The notes under the pieces: generated by a model
The model's database searches: none
The model's input: the letters and a program-made list of their open reading frames with translations, nothing else
Told to the model about the DNA's origin: nothing
Assembly: GCA_964538455.1 (NCBI GenBank)
Contig: CAZIDZ010000001.1
Location: 186,001-250,000, forward strand
Direction: 5' to 3'
DNA length: 64,000 nucleotides
DNA from: JAZDLX01 sp964538455
GTDB lineage: Bacteria > Electryoneota > Electryoneia > Electryoneales > Electryoneaceae
Program-made: the position numbers and the translations under genes
Shown here: positions 59,737 to 64,000 of the stretch, piece after piece
How the letters are laid out: each line of letters starts with the position of its first letter
Position numbering within the stretch: the first letter of the stretch is position 1

Positions 59737-60714
59737 TCAATCGGTCCGGTTCGAGCGTTTCGAGAGACGGGTGGTGAAGAGAGGCTGATAGGTCTGATGG
59801 CACGCTTCGGATGACGCGGCGAAAAGGCCTTGATTCATCGTCAACCGTTCCCCCCGGGTCCAATCGAATTTCTTTCCCGTCAGATCGGTGGCGACGCCTC
59901 CGGTCTCCTGGACCAGCAGCACACCAGCGGCGTGATCCCAACAGAACAGCGGTCCGAACCAGCGGCTCGGTTTGCGCGCATAAATATCCGCGCGTCCCAC
60001 AGCGAGGACGGCGTATTTCGCCTGGGAGTCCATCTCGAGCAACTCCAGATTCCTTTGCTTCCGGCCGATCGAGCGGGGGAGGTCCACGGTGCCGCGTCCA
60101 CGTGAGGCGACCACCGCCAGCCGGCCTTCAGGAAGAGTGTGGCGTGTGGGGAGCTCTTCCCATTCACCTCCGTCGATCGGTTTGCACCGGGCGCCGCGGG
60201 CGCGTACCGCTGTGAACAGCTTGCCCGCCGCGCCGGCCAATACACCGTGATCGGTGCTTGGAACAGCGAGCCAGGAATTTTCGAGTACTCCGTCCGTTGC
60301 GCGCGCGACGGCGATTGCGTAATGCAGTCCGGTAAGAAAGCCGCGTGTGCCGTCGAGCGGGTCGATGAACCAGACGGCCCTGCTGCCTGGATTGCCACGA
60401 TAGGCGATCGCCTCGAGCAACTCTCCCTTCGCAACAGGCCGTTGCCGAACCTGTTCGACGATTTCCCGCACCTGAGCGAAGAGCGCGGGATTGGGAAGCG
60501 ATTCTGGAGACTCCTCCGCAAGCACTTTTTCCCCCGGGGCCAGCGATGCCACCGACTCGAGCAGAATCGCCTGGCTCGCCAGGTCGGCTGCGGTCACGGG
60601 CGTGTGGTCGGCCTTTCGCTGGCGGGCGATTCTGTCCGGCCGCTTGAGGGCAAGGCGGGTTGCCCTGGCGGCGAGCAGGACGGCGTCGTCCAGAGTTTCA
60701 AAACCGGTCACCAT
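59737..60714 (-). CDS. Inositol monophosphatase-superfamily phosphatase, 3'(2'),5'-bisphosphate nucleotidase-like
   Basis: 325 residues from the ATG at 60714 (CAGGGAA upstream). Metal-site motifs: TPVTAADLASQAILLE, VLAEESPE, WFIDPLDGTRGFLTG (the DP-x-DGT signature) and a final WDHAAGVLLVQETGGVATDL. The residues after DGT (RGF) and the plan of about 320 residues fit the CysQ/HAL2 branch, which removes phosphate from PAP made in sulfate assimilation. Histidinol- or inositol-phosphatase activity is the alternative. The exact substrate is not certain. Confidence 0.82.
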   Translation of the reverse strand: MVTGFETLDDAVLLAARATRLALKRPDRIARQRKADHTPVTAADLASQAILLESVASLAPGEKVLAEESPESLPNPALFAQVREIVEQVRQRPVAKGELLEAIAYRGNPGSRAVWFIDPLDGTRGFLTGLHYAIAVARATDGVLENSWLAVPSTDHGVLAGAAGKLFTAVRARGARCKPIDGGEWEELPTRHTLPEGRLAVVASRGRGTVDLPRSIGRKQRNLELLEMDSQAKYAVLAVGRADIYARKPSRWFGPLFCWDHAAGVLLVQETGGVATDLTGKKFDWTRGERLTMNQGLFAASSEACHQTYQPLFTTRLSKRSNRTD

Positions 60715-60926
60715 GCCGTTCCCTGAATCTGGGTGTGATAAAAATTTGTTCGTTTTCAAGGGTTGTCCACGCTGTTGCAGAAGGGTTCTCAAGGTCGTCC
60801 GCTGGTGCTTCCGTGAAGCGAACGGAGGGAAAGATGACGCCGGATCGGGGAAGCGGACAAGCCTCGCTTTCGTTTACATCGTTAACTGGAGTCGAAATGG
60901 CCGGGAGCGAGTCGCTCGCGGCCTCT

Positions 60927-60955
60927 TTGCGCTGCGACGGAGAGCGTGATACATT
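60927..60955 (+). promoter_or_regulatory. Candidate promoter for the glutamine synthetase gene
   Basis: TTGCGC (60927-60932), a 17-base spacer, then TACATT (60950-60955). Predicted start near 60962, only about 12 bases before the GTG start, so the leader would be very short. No NtrC- or GlnR-like site was found. Confidence 0.35.
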
Positions 60956-60973
60956 TCACGCCCCGGAAGAGGG

Positions 60974-62416
60974 GTGGAGTTGACGGGCGAGCATGAGGCG
61001 TTTTCGATGATGATTGATGGTCTTGGACAAGAAGGAACGGCGGGCACGGAACCGGTGCTGCCGGCGTCGCGGCTCGAGCGGATTCTCGGGGCGTCCCGCG
61101 CGTCCTGGACAGTGGACGACTTGATCGATTATGTCAAGGAATATCAGATCCGCGCCGTCAGCCTGATGCACATGGGGGGCGACGGGTGGTTGAAGACGCT
61201 CGATTTTGTCCCCCGCGATTTCATGCATCTCCGCGACATCCTCACCGGCGGCGAACGCGCGGATGGTTCAAGCCTGTTTGGAATGCTGGGCATTCCTGCG
61301 GGAAAATCGGATATCGTGCTTCGCCCGCGGGTGTCAAACGCGTTCTTGCATCCCTTTGCGAAGATTCCCACACTCGGACTGATGTGCGGCCACTTCGCGC
61401 AGGACGGTCTCCCGCTTCCGGAATCCCCCGATACGATGGTACGCTACGGGCACGAACGTGTTCGCAGCCGGACCGGTGTGGATCTCCACGCGCTTGGCGA
61501 GGTGGAGTATTTCCTTGGGAAACCGCCAGGCGAAGAGGACATTTATGGCGCGGACGACCGCGGTTATCACGCAACCAGTCCCTTTGTCTTCGGCGAGGAG
61601 TTGCGGCGGCAGGCGATGGTCCTGCTCGCGGAGATGGGAGTGCCGATCAAGTATGGCCACAGCGAGGTCGGTTACATCGAGGCGACGAAGGAGGATCCGA
61701 CTCTCTGGGAGCAGCACGAGGTGGAGCTCGCTCTCGCGCCGCTTCCCGAGGCGGCCGACCACGTTGCGTTGACGATGTGGGTGCTGCGCAATCTGGCCCA
61801 CCGGACGCAGATGCGCTGCTCGTTCAGCCCGGTCGTGCGCAAGGGGCACGCGGGCAGCGGAATGCACTTCCATCTATCGCCGGTCGTCGACGGGGAGCAC
61901 ATGGGAGGCGTCAACGAGAGCGGCGAGCCGCGAGATCCCGCAAAATGGCTGATCGCAGGTCTGAGCAAGATCGGCGGCGCGTTGATGGCCTTCGGCAATC
62001 GCGAGCCGAGCAGTTTCATACGACTGGTGCAGGGCAAAGAGGCGCCGAACAACGTCACCTGGGGCCGGTTCAATCGGAAAGCGTTGATTCGGCTTCCGAT
62101 CGTTACGGAAGACGAGACGGGGCGCGAGGTAAGTCCCCCGACGGTGGAGTTCCGCCTGCCCGACGGGTCCGCCCATCCGCACCTTTTACTTGCCGGACTC
62201 GCCCAGGCCTTGATCGTCGGCAAGAACGTAGAAAACCTGGACGAAGTGCTCGAGAGCACCAAAGCGGGAAGCGGGCTGTCCGGGGGAGCGCCGGTCCCGA
62301 GATCGTTTAAGGCGGTCGCTGAGGAGCTTCGGAAAAACCGCGATCTTTTGACGGACGGATCGGTTTTCCCGGTTCATGTAATCGATGGGTTGATCGCGCA
62401 GCTCGAAAAGCGGTAG
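60974..62416 (+). CDS. glnA: Glutamine synthetase
   Basis: 480 residues from a GTG at 60974. The beta-grasp N-terminus ends in the GGERADGSSLFGML loop that carries the ammonia-site Asp. Catalytic-domain marks are LGEVEYFLG, KYGHSEVG, HEVELALAPLPEAADHV, the ATP/glutamate histidine in GSGMHFHLSP, REPSSFIRLVQGKEAPNNVTWG and NRKALIRLP, and EFRLPDGSAHPHLLLAGL. The usual adenylylation stretch (NLYDLP) is not recognisable, so covalent control is unlikely. It differs from textbook class I in several motif positions. Confidence 0.88.
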   Translation: MELTGEHEAFSMMIDGLGQEGTAGTEPVLPASRLERILGASRASWTVDDLIDYVKEYQIRAVSLMHMGGDGWLKTLDFVPRDFMHLRDILTGGERADGSSLFGMLGIPAGKSDIVLRPRVSNAFLHPFAKIPTLGLMCGHFAQDGLPLPESPDTMVRYGHERVRSRTGVDLHALGEVEYFLGKPPGEEDIYGADDRGYHATSPFVFGEELRRQAMVLLAEMGVPIKYGHSEVGYIEATKEDPTLWEQHEVELALAPLPEAADHVALTMWVLRNLAHRTQMRCSFSPVVRKGHAGSGMHFHLSPVVDGEHMGGVNESGEPRDPAKWLIAGLSKIGGALMAFGNREPSSFIRLVQGKEAPNNVTWGRFNRKALIRLPIVTEDETGREVSPPTVEFRLPDGSAHPHLLLAGLAQALIVGKNVENLDEVLESTKAGSGLSGGAPVPRSFKAVAEELRKNRDLLTDGSVFPVHVIDGLIAQLEKR

Positions 62417-62554
62417 CGGTGGTCTCCTGGAACCGCCGGACGGCTGGCGGCGAACAGTTGCGTTCCGTATGTTGGCCCGCGAAAGAATTGGCGCGGGGAT
62501 ATTGTTCTCTTGCGTGACTCCGAATGGACAGCGTGGACGTTGGAAGGAACGATC

Positions 62555-62977
62555 GTGGAACGGACTCTTTGCATCATAAAACCGGACGCCGTGGAAAAGA
62601 AGTACATTGGAAAGGTCGTGGACCGGATCGAGCAGGAGGGATTTGCGATCCTTGGCGTCAAGCGGGCAAGACTCAGCCGGCCGACCGTGGAGGCGTTCTA
62701 CGCGGTGCACCGCGAGCGGCCGTTCTATCACGATCTCTGCGACTACATGACGAGCGGTCCTGTGGTGCTGATTGCGCTCGAAGCCGAGGGTGCGGTGGAG
62801 AAATGGCGCGAGGTGATCGGCGCCACTGACTCGCGCAAAGCGGCCGAGGGCACGATCCGCAACCTCTATGGCGTGGACATGAGCCAGAACGCGGTGCACG
62901 GCAGCGATTCCCCGGAAAACGGGCGAATCGAGATCGGCATGTTTTTTTCAGAATCGGAATTGATCGAGCAGCGGTGA
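62555..62977 (+). CDS. ndk: Nucleoside diphosphate kinase
   Basis: 140 residues from the GTG at 62555 (AAGGA 7 bases upstream), the normal Ndk length; the frame reads back to 62510. Shows ERTLCIIKPDAVEKKYIG and the phosphorylated histidine in NAVHGSDSPENG. Ndk keeps nucleoside triphosphate pools balanced. RPFYHDLCDYMTSGPVVLIALE is the standard centre of the enzyme. Confidence 0.95.
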   Translation: MERTLCIIKPDAVEKKYIGKVVDRIEQEGFAILGVKRARLSRPTVEAFYAVHRERPFYHDLCDYMTSGPVVLIALEAEGAVEKWREVIGATDSRKAAEGTIRNLYGVDMSQNAVHGSDSPENGRIEIGMFFSESELIEQR

Positions 62978-63031
62978 ACGAGCGAATGCGGCTTGTTTCC
63001 CACGATCGGGGACAGGGGATGAGGCGCGGTC

Positions 63032-63976
63032 ATGGCTGAAGAAGAAACACTGAAAGATATTCTGCGGCAGGGCGGGAGTCTTTCCACGGATGATGACACG
63101 CTCCAGCGGGTGGCCGTGGTCGGTGCTGGAACGATGGGGTTGGGAATCGCCCAGGCGGTTGCCCAGAAGAGCATGGAAGTGCTGATCGTCGAGAAAGACG
63201 AAGCCAGCCTCGAACACAGCATGCGCCAGCTCGACGTCAATCTCGACCGTGAGATCGCTCGTTGGAGTATGACCGATTCCGATAAGCGGGCGGTGCTCAG
63301 CCGGATCCGTGGCACAGTGGATCTCTCCGATGTAGAAGAGTATGCGTTGGTGATTGAGGCGGTTCCTGATGTGTTGCAGGTGAAACTCGATCTTTTCTCA
63401 CGGCTCGACACCCTCGTGGATCCGGAGGCCGTTTTTGTCACGAACACTTCGGTGCTCTCGGTGACGGAGCTCGCCAAGGGAACGATCCGTCCGCAAAAAG
63501 TGATCGGCATGCACTTCCTGAACCCCGTGCCGAAACGTCCGCTGGTCGAAGTCGTACGCGGCCTGCAAACGTCCACCGATACAGTAGAGTTCGTCAAGAA
63601 GTTCGCCGAATCGATCGGGAAGACGGTGGTCGAGGTGTACGAGTCACCGGGATACGTGACCACGCGTGTTGTGCTGCCGATGTTGAACGAGGCGATGTAC
63701 GCGCTGATGGAAGGTGTCGCCACCGCCGAGGGCATCGACACCGCCATCCGCCTCGGATACGATTTCGTACAGGGACCGTTGCAGCTCGCGGACCAGATGG
63801 GTCTCGATGAGGTGTGGTCCTGGCTGGATGCGATGTTCCGCGAGACAGGCGACACGAAATACCGCCCCTGTCCGCTGCTGCGCAAACTGGTGCGCGCCGG
63901 GCACCACGGTGTCAAAACGGGCAAGGGATTCTTCGAGTACGACGAAAACGGCCGCATGATCCACTCGACCGTGTAA
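63032..63976 (+). CDS. 3-hydroxyacyl-CoA dehydrogenase (3-hydroxybutyryl-CoA type)
   Basis: 314 residues. The NAD-binding site is VAVVGAGTMGLGIAQAVAQ (starting near residue 27, so there is a short N-terminal extension). Further marks: VIEAVPDVLQVKLDLFSRLD, FVTNTSVLSVTELAKG, the catalytic-His stretch IGMHFLNPVPKRPLVEVVRG, and the C-terminal domain with GLDEVWSWLDAMF and GVKTGKGFFEY. The size fits the stand-alone Hbd/PaaH-type enzyme without a hydratase domain. Used in fatty-acid or butyrate metabolism. Confidence 0.92.
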   Translation: MAEEETLKDILRQGGSLSTDDDTLQRVAVVGAGTMGLGIAQAVAQKSMEVLIVEKDEASLEHSMRQLDVNLDREIARWSMTDSDKRAVLSRIRGTVDLSDVEEYALVIEAVPDVLQVKLDLFSRLDTLVDPEAVFVTNTSVLSVTELAKGTIRPQKVIGMHFLNPVPKRPLVEVVRGLQTSTDTVEFVKKFAESIGKTVVEVYESPGYVTTRVVLPMLNEAMYALMEGVATAEGIDTAIRLGYDFVQGPLQLADQMGLDEVWSWLDAMFRETGDTKYRPCPLLRKLVRAGHHGVKTGKGFFEYDENGRMIHSTV

Positions 63977-64000
63977 GCAGGAAGGCAGCCCCCCAGTGAA

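Overview
The window is a 64 kb piece of a draft bacterial chromosome. One run of exactly 100 N (37649-37748) marks a scaffold join and interrupts two genes. The sequence is GC-rich and densely coded, with many 1-4 base stop/start overlaps and frequent GTG or TTG starts. I see no tRNA, rRNA, CRISPR array, prophage or insertion sequence. Several traits point to the Fibrobacterota-Chlorobiota-Bacteroidota (FCB) superphylum or a related candidate phylum such as Eisenbacteria, Krumholzibacteriota or Latescibacteria: two PorV/PorQ-type outer-membrane proteins, two secreted proteins ending in a YPNPF-type C-terminal domain, a short principal sigma factor without region 1.1, a ribosomal protein S1 with an acidic head and a basic tail, and a bacterial ceramide gene set. 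This placement is an inference from gene content.

Layout. 1-12.7 kb, minus strand: an envelope-rich stretch. It holds two related lipoproteins with a GPAG-x-DG motif behind the lipidated cysteine, a PdxJ homologue that has lost much of its active site, a YibQ-type divergent polysaccharide deacetylase, two further paralogous lipoproteins, an NAD-type isocitrate/isopropylmalate dehydrogenase, two PorV/PorQ-like outer-membrane proteins, a beta-propeller protein, a modular lipoprotein and prmA. 13-18.4 kb: a PBP4-type carboxypeptidase, a small membrane protein, mutL, miaA and, convergent to them, a Nudix hydrolase. 18.8-22.4 kb: a rubrerythrin-like protein with a good sigma-70-type promoter and its own terminator, a membrane protein and proS.

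22.4-30.5 kb holds the most interesting locus, a likely ceramide/sphingolipid pathway. It contains a serine palmitoyltransferase-like alpha-oxoamine synthase, a GNAT-fold protein of the bacterial ceramide synthase kind, an SDR reductase of the CerR kind fused to a C-terminal zinc/HIT-like domain, a long-chain acyl-CoA synthetase and a TPR protein. A divergent MFS transporter lies inside it, next to a palindromic candidate operator. The locus ends at a 15-bp-stem terminator.

30.6-42 kb, minus strand: an M20 peptidase, mtaB, then rpsA, plsC and cmk in the classic order, then an Fe-S assembly block. That block runs, in transcription order, Mrp, a stand-alone DUF59 protein, a small unknown, cysteine desulfurase, an IscU-DUF59 fusion, and a second IscU-like protein with Ser at the third Cys position. 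42-50 kb: ftcD, an M29 aminopeptidase, a RimJ-like acetyltransferase, a YefM-type antitoxin with a RelE-like toxin carrying an Hpt-like tail without the phospho-histidine, a fungalysin-like M36 peptidase and a DUF3052 protein. 50-64 kb, plus strand: copZ-copA, three tandem EamA transporters, a TolB-like protein, HtrA, the principal sigma factor, a minus-strand CysQ/IMPase-family phosphatase, glutamine synthetase, ndk and 3-hydroxyacyl-CoA dehydrogenase.
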